Assembly (NCBI RefSeq): GCF_002419815.1
Contig: NZ_DIGV01000018.1
Coordinates: 43,291 to 107,290, forward strand
Direction of reading: 5' to 3'
DNA length: 64,000 bases
Source: Brevundimonas sp. UBA5713
Lineage (GTDB): Bacteria; Pseudomonadota; Alphaproteobacteria; Caulobacterales; Caulobacteraceae
Made by a program: the position numbers and the translations under genes. Under the pieces are notes generated by a model. The model saw only the letters and a program-made list of their open reading frames with translations, was not told where the DNA came from and made no database searches. Below, in pieces: positions 1 through 8,355 of the stretch (its first letter is position 1; every line of letters starts with the position of its first letter).

Positions 1-1
1 T

Positions 2-868
2 GGTTCATGGGGCAAGGGCTATCGCGCGCCGTCAGTCTTCACCACCCAAGGGGCCTTGGCATCCCAACCCTCTGTGCTGGATCGCGGCAGCTTTGTCTTC
101 GTCAATACGCTGACGTCCGGCGACCGCAAACTTGCCCCCGAGACGTCGGAACACCTGTCACTCGGCGTTCTATGGACGCCCTTGCAGGGCCTCGATTTCA
201 GCATCGATGGTTGGTCTATCGACTACAGCGATCTGGTTATCAAGGAAGCGCCCCAGCCGATCATCGATCGCGCCGCCGCCGACGATGCCGCAGGCTTGTC
301 CGGTACAGCCGCCCAACGCCGCGTGACCCGTTCCACCAGTGGTGCGATCAGCATGGTGCAGCTTTATTTCGTCAACGCCTCGTCCATCGAAACCTCGGGC
401 ATGGATTTCACCGCCCGATATCATCGTCCGCTTTTGGAAGGCCAGCTCAGCACGAGTGCGAAATGGACGCTGGTCGACCGTTACGACATCCGCGTGAACG
501 CGCAATCGCCCGCCGTGTCAGGTGTGGGCTCCACTAATCTGAACACGCTGGGGCGGTCCTTGCCAAAGAACAGAGGCGAGTTTGCTGCTTCATGGAGCAA
601 TGACCGTCACGCTCTTACCGGACTGATCCACTATACCAGCGGCTACCATAATGACCGTGCAGGCATCACGGACACTTCAATCGCCAGCCAGACCACAGCG
701 GACCTGATCTACCGCTACACGGTCAATCCGGACCTCGACCTTTCCATCGGCGCGGTCAACATTTTCGACAAAGCACCACCCCTGGCGCAGTTCTTCCTCG
801 CCTACGATCCGGTTGTCGCAGACCCGCGAGGGCGAGTGGTTAGCCTGAGCCTGACGCAGCGCTTTTAA
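2..868 (+). CDS. TonB-dependent outer-membrane receptor, C-terminal part (5' truncated by window edge)
   Basis: The frame is open from base 2, so the true start lies outside the window. About 288 residues remain. Near the beginning the sequence reads GYRAPS, the motif that opens the last third of the beta-barrel in many TonB-dependent receptors. It continues with alternating polar and hydrophobic strands such as STSAKWTLVDRYD and ALTGLIHYTSGYHND, and ends in LSLTQRF with the terminal Phe typical of BAM-recognised outer-membrane proteins. The family imports siderophores, cobalamin or sugars using TonB energy; the substrate cannot be told because plug and TonB box are missing. It is followed by a G+C hairpin and a tRNA gene on the other strand. 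The family call is firm, the ligand unknown. Confidence 0.85.
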   Translation, partial: GSWGKGYRAPSVFTTQGALASQPSVLDRGSFVFVNTLTSGDRKLAPETSEHLSLGVLWTPLQGLDFSIDGWSIDYSDLVIKEAPQPIIDRAAADDAAGLSGTAAQRRVTRSTSGAISMVQLYFVNASSIETSGMDFTARYHRPLLEGQLSTSAKWTLVDRYDIRVNAQSPAVSGVGSTNLNTLGRSLPKNRGEFAASWSNDRHALTGLIHYTSGYHNDRAGITDTSIASQTTADLIYRYTVNPDLDLSIGAVNIFDKAPPLAQFFLAYDPVVADPRGRVVSLSLTQRF

Positions 869-885
869 GCACCGGCGACTTTTCA

Positions 886-907
886 GGGGCGAGCCAGCGG
901 CTCGCCT
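886..907 (+). terminator. GC-rich hairpin after the TonB-dependent receptor gene
   Basis: Bases 888-895 and 899-906 form an 8 bp perfect stem with a three-base loop, 20 bases after the receptor stop codon. No clear T tract follows, so it is at best a weak intrinsic terminator or an mRNA 3'-end stabiliser. Confidence 0.35.
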
Positions 908-939
908 CAAACGTCTGTATTCTTGTAGGGAAAGGTATC

Positions 940-1031
940 TGGCGGAGACGGAGGGATTCGAACCCTCGGTACCCCTTACAGGGTACGACGATTTAGCAAA
1001 CCGTTGCCTTCAGCCACTCGGCCACGTCTCC
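940..1031 (-). tRNA. tRNA-Ser (anticodon GCT)
   Basis: Read on the minus strand this is a 92-base class II tRNA. It has a 7 bp acceptor stem (GGAGACG with CGTCTCC), discriminator G, encoded CCA, a long variable arm, a GGTTCGAATCC T-arm, and an anticodon loop of TTGCTAA type giving GCT (Ser, codons AGC/AGU). It lies between the receptor gene and the holdfast genes, on the opposite strand to both. Confidence 0.96.
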
Positions 1032-1264
1032 GGCAGGCCGCGTGGATAGCCCGTAAGTTCCCGCTTCGCAACGGGGTTTTCGAGATTTCCACACATTAAC
1101 CGAACTTCGTGGTGTCATATTCAGATTTCACTGCAATAAGGACCGTTGAAACGGGAATTTGCAGGGGTGATGACATTAACGCCGGGGCTATAACACATCC
1201 TGAGGTGCCAAGTTTGGCTCCCCAAGAGCCTCTGCGCGATTCGCACGGAGTTGCTGATTCAGAC

Positions 1265-2710
1265 ATGAATCGCCGCGGGCCATTTCGTCCGTCGGCTTGG
1301 GTCAGCGCGCGCCGACGCGAAGCCTTGCGCCTTCGCATATTTATATATCGTGGTATCGACATAGCCCTGTCTGTTGCGCTGACGCTGTATTGGCTTGCAG
1401 ATCATACGAGTATGGCGGCCTTGGCCACTGTGCCGATAGGCGTCGTCCTGCCATACGCCGTGGCACTGTTCGGCGCTCTCGCTTTCGTGCGCAGTCTCGA
1501 TCTTTACGGGTTCAACCGGACCCGAGGGATACTCAGCCATGCGGCCCTGATGACGGGCGGCATGATCGCGGGTGCGATACCCGGCATAGGCCTGCAGTGG
1601 ATATTCGAACCCACTGCCCTGCCCCATCTGGCGCAATGGTTATTGCTGCTCGCGTTTTTAATGGGCGGCCTGCATTTGGTGTGGGCCACCGCCGTGCAGA
1701 GCGGTCGTCACAGCGGAGCCCTGATCCCTAACATTGTCGTAGTGGGCGCGACAGAACAGGCCCAACAACTGATCCAGCACGCACTGGAACATCGCGACAT
1801 GAACGTCATCGCCGTGTTTGATGATCGTCGGGCACGCGCTCCAGAGAGCGTCTTGGGCGTCCCCGTGCTGGGGAGTGTTGACCAGCTCATTCAAAGCCAT
1901 GTCGTTCCCTACATAGACACCATCGCTGTGGCGATATCTCCCAGTGCCAGCGATCGCATACGCGACATCACGCGTCGATTATCGATCCTGCCAAATCAGG
2001 TTTTGGTCGTATTCCGCGATCGTGGCGCTGCACTGCCGTCAGATGCCATGGCCCGTTTGGCGCGCACGCCGGTAGCGCGTCTCAGCGGCTCGATCAATGC
2101 GGACCGCAGCGCGTTTTTCAAACGGCTGCAAGATTTGGTATTTGGTACGCTTGCGCTGGCTGTTCTGGCCCCACTGCTGATGGTGATCGGCCTCTTGGTG
2201 CGTCTGGACAGCCCCGGCCCGGCCTTGTTCCGTCAACAACGCCATGGCTTTAACCAAGAGATCATCACGGTCTGGAAGTTTCGCACCATGCGGCACGAGA
2301 CCGCCGACGCTACGGCTTCGCGCCAAGTGACGGTGGATGACGACCGCGTCACCCGTATCGGCCGGTTCCTTCGCGCAACAAGCATCGACGAACTGCCACA
2401 ACTGATAAATGTGATCCTGGGCGAGATGAGCCTGGTCGGCCCCCGCCCACATGCGATCGGAATGAAAACCGGTGCCGTCCAGTCGGCTTCGATTGTCGCT
2501 GAATACGCGCATCGGCACCGCATCAAACCGGGCCTGACCGGATGGGCCGCCATTCACGGCTCGCGTGGCCCGTTGCATACCGCAGCAGAAGTTCGCGCGC
2601 GCGTTCAACTGGATATCGAATACATCGACCGCCAAAGCTTCTGGCTGGATATGTGGATCATGCTGCGCACCGTGCCGGTGTTGCTGGGCGACAAGATCGC
2701 GGCACGCTGA
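1265..2710 (+). CDS. hfsE: Polyprenyl-phosphate hexose-1-phosphate transferase, HfsE-like (holdfast initiation)
   Basis: This is a membrane glycosyl-1-phosphate transferase of the WcaJ/PssY class, which loads the first sugar phosphate onto undecaprenyl phosphate to start a repeat unit. The N-terminal half has several hydrophobic segments and a cytoplasmic Rossmann-like part (PNIVVVGATEQAQQL). From about residue 285 runs the bacterial sugar-transferase domain: a membrane re-entrant helix (DLVFGTLALAVLAPLLM), KFRTM, the catalytic pair in DELPQL near residue 375, and SLVGPRPH. Start: ATG 1265 is preferred (481 residues); the frame stays open to a GTG at 1109, whose extra residues look unlike protein, but no Shine-Dalgarno sequence decides it. 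Its stop overlaps the next start by one base. The hfs assignment rests on hfsF, hfsB, hfsA and hfsD being present; PssY/PssZ-type paralogues have the same domain. Confidence 0.85.
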   Translation: MNRRGPFRPSAWVSARRREALRLRIFIYRGIDIALSVALTLYWLADHTSMAALATVPIGVVLPYAVALFGALAFVRSLDLYGFNRTRGILSHAALMTGGMIAGAIPGIGLQWIFEPTALPHLAQWLLLLAFLMGGLHLVWATAVQSGRHSGALIPNIVVVGATEQAQQLIQHALEHRDMNVIAVFDDRRARAPESVLGVPVLGSVDQLIQSHVVPYIDTIAVAISPSASDRIRDITRRLSILPNQVLVVFRDRGAALPSDAMARLARTPVARLSGSINADRSAFFKRLQDLVFGTLALAVLAPLLMVIGLLVRLDSPGPALFRQQRHGFNQEIITVWKFRTMRHETADATASRQVTVDDDRVTRIGRFLRATSIDELPQLINVILGEMSLVGPRPHAIGMKTGAVQSASIVAEYAHRHRIKPGLTGWAAIHGSRGPLHTAAEVRARVQLDIEYIDRQSFWLDMWIMLRTVPVLLGDKIAAR

Positions 2711-4164
2711 TGTTTCTACGCGGTCTGTTGGGCTATCTGCCTGCCAACATCATTTCAGGCCTGGTAGGCGTAGCCTCGATATGGGTTCTCACCCACCTAC
2801 TGACGCCTGAACAATACGGCACCTACGCCTTGGCGTTTTCTGTATTCACGCTTGTCCACGTAGGCCTTTTTTCGTGGGCAGAGGCGGCCATGGCGCGGTT
2901 CTGGCCCGCGCAAAGCACGCCGCGCGATCTCGCTGACCTCTATTCCACGCTCTACCGAGCGCTCGGCCTGGCCAGTCTGGCTCTGGTCCCTGTTTGTATC
3001 GCGCTTTTAGTGTTCGAGCCGCTGCCCGCCATCATGGTGTGGCCGGTACTGCTGGCATTGGTCGGCATACCCCTGCGCAGTGCGCTGATCATGGCCAAGG
3101 AAGGTTTCCGAGCGCGTGGCGATGTCCGCACAGCGGCGGCTATCGACATCTGGTTTGTAATCGGTGTCTTCGGCCTGGGCGTTGCGGCGATTATGCTCGG
3201 AGCGGGTGCCGCAGGACCTCTGATAGGTTTTCTTGTTGCACCTTTGTTAGCTCTGCCGTTGGTCCTGTCCAAGGACAGGGCCGTTATGAAGAATGGCAGG
3301 TTCAACTGCGACCTCCTTCGCCGCGCTATCCATTATGGGTATCCGATTTCCATGTCGCTGGGCATGGCTGTGGTGCTGAACTCTACCGACCGTTTCATGC
3401 TGGCGTGGTTCATGGATGAGGCCGCCGTGGGGGCTTACCATGCCAGCTACAGCCTCGCGAACCGCACGCTGGATATCCTGTTTGTGTGGCTTGGCATGGC
3501 CGGTGTTCCCGCCATGGTGATGGCGCTGGAAAAAGACGGCCATTCCGCTTTACGCGCGGCGGCATTCCAACACGGTCAAACCGTGATCCTGATTGCCCTG
3601 CCCGCGGCCGTGGGCGTAGCGCTGGTGGCGCGACCACTCGCTGACGTACTCATCGGGCCCGAACTGCGACAGGCCTCTGCCAGCGTCACACCGTTGATCG
3701 CGGCATCGGGCTTTCTATCAGGACTCTTATTCTACTATTTCAATCAGGCCTTCGTGCTGGGCAAGAGAACCGACCGACTGCTGGCGGTCATGGCCGTCCC
3801 TGCGGTCGCCAACATTGCCTTCAACGTTGTGCTTATACCCCGCCTCGGGATTTACGGTGCCGCATTGGCTACGCTGCTGAGCTTTGCCGTGGCCATTATA
3901 GCCTCCGTCGTGGGCGCTAGGGGCGTCATCGCTATGCCGTTGCAGACAAGAGCCCTCTTATCCTGCGGAGTGTGCTGCGTACCGATGGCCGCCATCGTCT
4001 ACGTGCTCCCCGACTGGGGGGGGCTGCTGGAGCTAATCACCAAATCGGCCGCAGGGGCGGCGACATATCTGGGCTGCGCCTACGCAATGAACGCGGCAGG
4101 TCTGCGCGATTTATTGGCCAACCTTGGACATACGCTCAATCTTCGGCAGGCCCCGCATGGCTGA
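2710..4164 (+). CDS. hfsF: Polysaccharide flippase of the MOP/Wzx type, HfsF-like
   Basis: A 484-residue protein made almost wholly of transmembrane helices (about 12-14), beginning FLRGLLGYLPANIISGLVGV, the typical opening of oligosaccharide flippases of the PST/MOP superfamily. Its likely job is to move lipid-linked holdfast repeat units across the inner membrane after HfsE and the glycosyltransferases have built them. ATG 2710 overlaps the TGA of hfsE by one base, so translation is probably coupled; the frame also extends upstream into hfsE, but that part is shadow. The 3' end overlaps the next gene by 8 bases. Confidence 0.85.
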   Translation: MFLRGLLGYLPANIISGLVGVASIWVLTHLLTPEQYGTYALAFSVFTLVHVGLFSWAEAAMARFWPAQSTPRDLADLYSTLYRALGLASLALVPVCIALLVFEPLPAIMVWPVLLALVGIPLRSALIMAKEGFRARGDVRTAAAIDIWFVIGVFGLGVAAIMLGAGAAGPLIGFLVAPLLALPLVLSKDRAVMKNGRFNCDLLRRAIHYGYPISMSLGMAVVLNSTDRFMLAWFMDEAAVGAYHASYSLANRTLDILFVWLGMAGVPAMVMALEKDGHSALRAAAFQHGQTVILIALPAAVGVALVARPLADVLIGPELRQASASVTPLIAASGFLSGLLFYYFNQAFVLGKRTDRLLAVMAVPAVANIAFNVVLIPRLGIYGAALATLLSFAVAIIASVVGARGVIAMPLQTRALLSCGVCCVPMAAIVYVLPDWGGLLELITKSAAGAATYLGCAYAMNAAGLRDLLANLGHTLNLRQAPHG

Positions 4165-5101
4165 CACAGTCAACGCCAAATGGGCGGACGTAAAACCGCA
4201 GCTTTCGGTCCTGATACCCTTCTTGCGCGATGATCCAACGCCCCTGCTCACCGCCTTGTCGCGCGAAGGGGATCAGCTGGCTACACGCGTTGAGGTCGTG
4301 GTGCTGGACGACGGCACAAACTCGTCATCGCTGACCCGTGATCTAAAGGCGCTAATCGCCACGCTTCCACTGGCAGCACGACTAATCACGCGCACCGATA
4401 ATCTGGGCCGCGCAAAAGGACGGAATCTGCTGGCAGAACACGCGCGGGGCAGCCACCTGTTGTTCCTGGATGCCGATATGATGCCGGACAGTCCCCTGTT
4501 CCTCTCCACTTGGGTGGATTTGGTGGAGCAGTCCGATCTACCGGTGGCTTTCGGCGGCTTCAGCCTGCTTCAAGCCTCCACACACAAAGCGTTTCGCGTA
4601 CATCGCGCCATGGCACTCCGATCCGACTGCCTACCCGCCGAGGTGCGACAACAGCAGGCCGAGAAACACCTCTTCACTTCCAATCTGCTGATCCGGCGTG
4701 ATGTGTTTGATGCCCACGCTTTTGACGACAGCTTTAACGGATGGGGCTGGGAGGACGTCGAGTGGAGCATGCGAATTTCAGCCCTGCATACGATCGCCCA
4801 TCCCGATATTCCGGCGACACATATGGGGCTGGATACGGTCGACGCCCTGATCAAAAAATATCGCCAGTCGGCACCAAACTTTGCGCGCGTAGCCGGGTTG
4901 CACCCTGAAATCGTCGCATCCTACCCCTCTTACAGGGCCGCGACCGCCATTAAAGACCGCCACATGGCTTTGCCCGTGGCCTTCGTCGCCGAGTTCATGG
5001 CCCGCGCGGAATGGCTTCCTGTGCGCCTACGCGCCTTTAGCCTGCGCGTTTTCCGAGCGGCCCTTTACGCTCAGGCCCTGTCGAAGGATGCCCGCTCGTG
5101 A
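4157..5101 (+). CDS. Family 2 glycosyltransferase with galactosyltransferase-like C-terminal motif (holdfast; HfsL-like?)
   Basis: The 314-residue cytoplasmic protein opens with LSVLIPFLRDDPTPLL and VVVLDDGT, the nucleotide-sugar-binding start of a GT-A fold. It has a DAD metal motif in LLFLDADMMPDSP and, further on, FNGWGWEDVEWSMRI, a WGWED motif seen in chondroitin-polymerase-like and galactosyltransferase C-terminal domains. Start ATG 4157 has GGCAGG just upstream and lies inside the last codons of hfsF. It probably adds one sugar of the holdfast repeat unit. HfsL of other Caulobacterales is a GT2 enzyme needed for holdfast and is the closest guess, but I cannot distinguish it from other GT2 enzymes, so no symbol is given. 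Confidence 0.75.
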   Translation: MADTVNAKWADVKPQLSVLIPFLRDDPTPLLTALSREGDQLATRVEVVVLDDGTNSSSLTRDLKALIATLPLAARLITRTDNLGRAKGRNLLAEHARGSHLLFLDADMMPDSPLFLSTWVDLVEQSDLPVAFGGFSLLQASTHKAFRVHRAMALRSDCLPAEVRQQQAEKHLFTSNLLIRRDVFDAHAFDDSFNGWGWEDVEWSMRISALHTIAHPDIPATHMGLDTVDALIKKYRQSAPNFARVAGLHPEIVASYPSYRAATAIKDRHMALPVAFVAEFMARAEWLPVRLRAFSLRVFRAALYAQALSKDARS

Positions 5102-6024
5102 TGGCGACCGTTCTTGTCCCGACTTTTCGACGCCCCGACAGCCTTCGCGCCGCTCTGCAATCCATTGCCGCCCAGCGCGACCTATCGCTCATCCAACGCG
5201 TCATTGTGGTGGATAACGATCCTCAGGCCAGCGCTACCGACGTGGTCCGAACATTTATCAAAACCGCACCGTTTCCGGTGATTTTGGTGCACGCGCCAGA
5301 TCCCGGCGTCGCAAATGCGCGGAACGCCGGCGTTGCGGCAGCTCAGGATGCGGCGTTCATTGCCTTTCTGGACGACGACGAGACCGCCAGCCCTGATTGG
5401 TTGAGCGGCCTATTACACACTCAGGCCACCACTGCGGCCGACGTGGTTTTCGGTCCTATTCGCGGCCAAGCCCCCGGTGCGCCCGCCGCCCAAAGAGCTT
5501 TCATAGAAGAGTTTTTCAGCCGGAAAGGGCCGACCTCCAGCGTCGTAATCGATCGATCCTATGGCTGCGGCAACAGTCTGATGCGGGTGTCCACGGCGCT
5601 GTCCAGCCCCGTTCCGTTTGCCGTGGAAGCCAATGAAACCGGGGGCGAAGACGACATTCTGTTTGCCCGATTGTCTGCGCAAGGCGCTGTCTATGCATGG
5701 GCCGCCGATGCCTGGGTGGACGAACATGCACCGACGCATCGAGCCACCCTAAATTACGTGATGAAACGGGCCTTCGCCTATGGACAAGGACCCAGCCAGA
5801 CATCTGCCCAGCAGGGAAAACCGTTCGCCGTCGCACGATGGATGGCTATTGGCGTGGCCCAGCTGATATTCCACGGGAGTATGGGCCTGATGATGTGGAT
5901 CACGCGTAGACCCTCCGCCTACGCCCAGTTCCGCAAAGCCATTGAGGGACTAGGAAAGCTATTATGGTTCAAGAACTTGGAACTAAGACTTTACGGACAA
6001 GCTGAACTTGCCCGCCGGACCTAA
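5101..6024 (+). CDS. hfsG: Family 2 glycosyltransferase, HfsG-like (holdfast)
   Basis: A 307-residue GT2 enzyme. VLVPTFRRPDSLRAAL starts the GT-A fold, VIVVDNDP follows, then GVANARNAG, the metal-binding FLDDDE, and GGEDDILFARL, the ED acceptor motif. This ExoM-like layout is that of HfsG, which extends the holdfast chain in Caulobacter. ATG 5101 shares its A with the TGA of the preceding gene; a GTG directly before it (5098) is an alternative. The stop overlaps the stop of hfsB on the opposite strand (bases 6021-6024), and no terminator separates the two arms. Choosing hfsG over another holdfast GT2 is an inference from position and motif style. Confidence 0.7.
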   Translation: MATVLVPTFRRPDSLRAALQSIAAQRDLSLIQRVIVVDNDPQASATDVVRTFIKTAPFPVILVHAPDPGVANARNAGVAAAQDAAFIAFLDDDETASPDWLSGLLHTQATTAADVVFGPIRGQAPGAPAAQRAFIEEFFSRKGPTSSVVIDRSYGCGNSLMRVSTALSSPVPFAVEANETGGEDDILFARLSAQGAVYAWAADAWVDEHAPTHRATLNYVMKRAFAYGQGPSQTSAQQGKPFAVARWMAIGVAQLIFHGSMGLMMWITRRPSAYAQFRKAIEGLGKLLWFKNLELRLYGQAELARRT

Positions 6025-6710
6025 CCGATCAGATTTTTAAGAATTTTCGGGGGCTGATAGGTGGTCCGGTTCAGTACGATGCCCTTAACCTGAGCCCCTG
6101 TAGCTTCAAGCTGGGACTTAAAGATCAGATGCTCGGCCACGTCCAGCCCTTCGCGCACCACCATCACAACAGCGTCGGCATAGGGAGCCAAGGCCAGCGC
6201 CACATCGCCCGCAGGTGCGTCGATGACGACGGTTTCACTATGTCGGCTCAAAGCGTCCCAATAATCCCCCTGCCCCAACACCACGGCCTTATGGCTGGCC
6301 GTCAAATATTCGGAATGGAAGTGGGTAACAAATAGCCGTCGTCCCAAAAACGGCTTGGCCGACAACAGGCGAGCCGGACGCACAGGCTGACGCTCGCGGT
6401 TCAATAGCGGCGGAATAATCGCAAAAAAGCTGGATCCGTCCGGCGATCCCACAACAGATTCGCCCGCGCGGCCAAAGCGTTGCGGCTCACGGCTCATGAC
6501 TTGGACCTGTTCCTGAGCCGTCAAATCGGCATCGACCAGCCACACCGGCTTGCGCGCGCGGGCAGCGGCCAGACGGGCAAACTCTCGCGAAATGATCGAA
6601 ACGCCCTCGCCCCGTCGCCCGCTGGTAAACAGCACAAGACGGCCACGATGGGATGGCGCAGCACCAAGTGCCGTCCAAAGACCCGCCATCTCTGCTGTAA
6701 GATCGACCAT
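6021..6710 (-). CDS. hfsB: HfsB-like CpsD/CapB-family protein with a degenerate P-loop
   Basis: A 229-residue protein of the fold of BY-kinase cytoplasmic partners, which couple ATP use to polysaccharide chain-length control and export. LVLFTSGRRGEGVS (about 25-38) occupies the Walker A site, but the invariant Lys is Val (GEGVS for GEGKS). The Walker A' element VWLVDADL (56-63) and a Walker-B-like VVIDAPAG are kept. No Tyr-rich C-terminal cluster is seen; the tail holds a single TTYQPPK. Start ATG 6710 is chosen because upstream residues read like shadow of the hfsA end; a TTG a little upstream is possible. It lies directly downstream of hfsA. Role in holdfast export is inferred from this pairing; ATP hydrolysis is doubtful. 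Confidence 0.75.
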   Translation of the reverse strand: MVDLTAEMAGLWTALGAAPSHRGRLVLFTSGRRGEGVSIISREFARLAAARARKPVWLVDADLTAQEQVQVMSREPQRFGRAGESVVGSPDGSSFFAIIPPLLNRERQPVRPARLLSAKPFLGRRLFVTHFHSEYLTASHKAVVLGQGDYWDALSRHSETVVIDAPAGDVALALAPYADAVVMVVREGLDVAEHLIFKSQLEATGAQVKGIVLNRTTYQPPKILKNLIG

Positions 6711-6768
6711 ACGAATCAGTACCGAACTACTGTCGGTCGACAAAATAGCACGCCATCCATGCTGCGCC

Positions 6769-8202
6769 TTACTTTGCGGGGGCCACAGCAAGAACCGGTA
6801 CGCCAAACGTCCGCTCTGCCGATGACGGCGTCCAGACCCCGCGACGCAAGAAGACGCGCAATAAGCCAACGCTCAGTGCCGTAAAGCCTGCGAATAGGAT
6901 GACCAAAGCCAGCAGCGGCAGTTTCAGCGATTTGCCTTCAGCCGGCGGCTGGGCGCGCTCGATAACGGTTACATTGTCTGCGCCAGCGGTCACCAGTTCA
7001 TTGTCGGCGCGGCTTTGGGCCTCGCGAAGCTGGAACTCCCGCACAGACTGGCTCAGCACTTCGCGATTACCTGACAGGGTCGCATTGCGTGACTCCAGAT
7101 CATTGAGGCGCGCTTGGCGCTGGTTGATTTCAGCCAGTTGTCGGTCCAGCACCGCCAGACGTGCGCCAAGTGAATCGCGCTCGGCTGCGGTCGTTGCGCG
7201 CTGCGCTTCCAGCTGCACCCATACCGGGTTGGGACCAACCCTCACTTCCTTGGCCCCGACCGCAGTGCCTGTATCGACATAGGTTTGCAGACGGCGGATC
7301 TGCGCTTCGATTTCCTGAACCGGCGCTGCATCAGCCTGATAGCGTGACAACAGTTGTTCGCGCTGGGTGCGAAGCTGCAGAATCTGGTCCTGTGCAGACA
7401 CATTCAAATCCTGCTGTAACGGGATTTCGCGATCCATATTGGACAACTGGTTCGACAGCGTGGTCAGCCGTTGCGCCGTCTGGTTCAGTTGAGCCTGAAC
7501 AGACAGTCGCTCGGTGAAGATTGTCTGATAGCTGGCCGCCAGCGTGGCACGCGCGGTCGCGAAATCCCCGATCTGGTGGCTGCGCAGGAATTCTTCGTAG
7601 GCCCGGTCGGCGGTTTCCAGCTCGTCTTCAAAGGCTTCGCGTCGCGACCGAATGGCTGGCGTCGCGCGGTCCTGAAACACTTCGCGGCGATAGGTCAGAT
7701 ATTGATCAATAACCGTGTTCAAAACCTGCGCCGAGCGGCGGGGATCATCCGATTTATAGCTGAGGGCGATGACCGGGCTCAGCGGCGTGATGTCGACGCT
7801 CAGTGCGCTGGTCATGGCCTTAACCGCCTTGGCCTCGTCTTCGGCCGTAGGGTTGGTAACCGGCTTGTCCTGAAAACTCTCGATGCCCATGGCGCGCACG
7901 ACGCGCTGCTTGACCTCGAGGCTGTTCAAAATGGCCGCTTCGGACTGGGCGACTTCGGCAGCTGACGGCGGAATCGACGGCTGCGACGTGCCGACGCGGG
8001 CCTGATAGACATATTCCTGACCTACGCCGACAAACAGACTGGCAGCGGCCGTGTATGTTTTTTTGAGCAGAAAGGTCGCGCCCAGACCGATGGCACAGAT
8101 CGCGAGAAAGACCGCGCCCATGACCATCCATTCCCGCAACAGCAGAGCTACAACGTCCAACACCCCGTATCGGGGTCTTGTGCCTGTCCCTGCCGTGTTC
8201 AT
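6769..8202 (-). CDS. hfsA: HfsA-like polysaccharide co-polymerase (Wzz domain, chain length / export)
   Basis: A 477-residue inner-membrane protein with the layout of a Wzc-type periplasmic co-polymerase lacking its kinase domain. There is a short cytoplasmic N-terminus, a first membrane helix (VMGAVFLAICAIGLGATFLL), a large periplasmic part with long coiled-coil helices rich in Gln, Arg and Ala, and a second helix (LPLLALVILFAGFTALSVGLL). It ends in a short cytoplasmic tail after RGVWTPSSAERTFGVPVLAV. The cytoplasmic ATPase-like partner is the separate downstream hfsB, a split arrangement. In Caulobacter HfsA, HfsB and HfsD form the holdfast export complex. The start ATG 8202 faces hfsD across a 153-base divergent promoter region. 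Confidence 0.88.
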   Translation of the reverse strand: MNTAGTGTRPRYGVLDVVALLLREWMVMGAVFLAICAIGLGATFLLKKTYTAAASLFVGVGQEYVYQARVGTSQPSIPPSAAEVAQSEAAILNSLEVKQRVVRAMGIESFQDKPVTNPTAEDEAKAVKAMTSALSVDITPLSPVIALSYKSDDPRRSAQVLNTVIDQYLTYRREVFQDRATPAIRSRREAFEDELETADRAYEEFLRSHQIGDFATARATLAASYQTIFTERLSVQAQLNQTAQRLTTLSNQLSNMDREIPLQQDLNVSAQDQILQLRTQREQLLSRYQADAAPVQEIEAQIRRLQTYVDTGTAVGAKEVRVGPNPVWVQLEAQRATTAAERDSLGARLAVLDRQLAEINQRQARLNDLESRNATLSGNREVLSQSVREFQLREAQSRADNELVTAGADNVTVIERAQPPAEGKSLKLPLLALVILFAGFTALSVGLLRVFLRRGVWTPSSAERTFGVPVLAVAPAK

Positions 8203-8355
8203 GCGAGCATTTCCTTACGGACGATTGCTAAGTCTGTTTCTTAATGGGGCAAGACCGTTAAACGTCCGTGAACCATAAATTTCGATCATCGGTACATAAC
8301 CGGCGTGTATGTAGGCGCGGACAGAATGCACTTACGTCTAGGGGGAGCTTTGAGC
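8203..8355. promoter_or_regulatory. Divergent hfsA / hfsD intergenic region
   Basis: This 153-base gap must hold the promoters of both the hfsA-hfsB and the hfsD transcripts. It is locally A+T-richer than the genes. Two TTAA words at about 8242 and 8260 are 13 bases apart, not the 7 needed for a CtrA box. GGGGGAG at 8341-8347 is the ribosome site for hfsD. I see no other recognisable operator. Confidence 0.5.
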
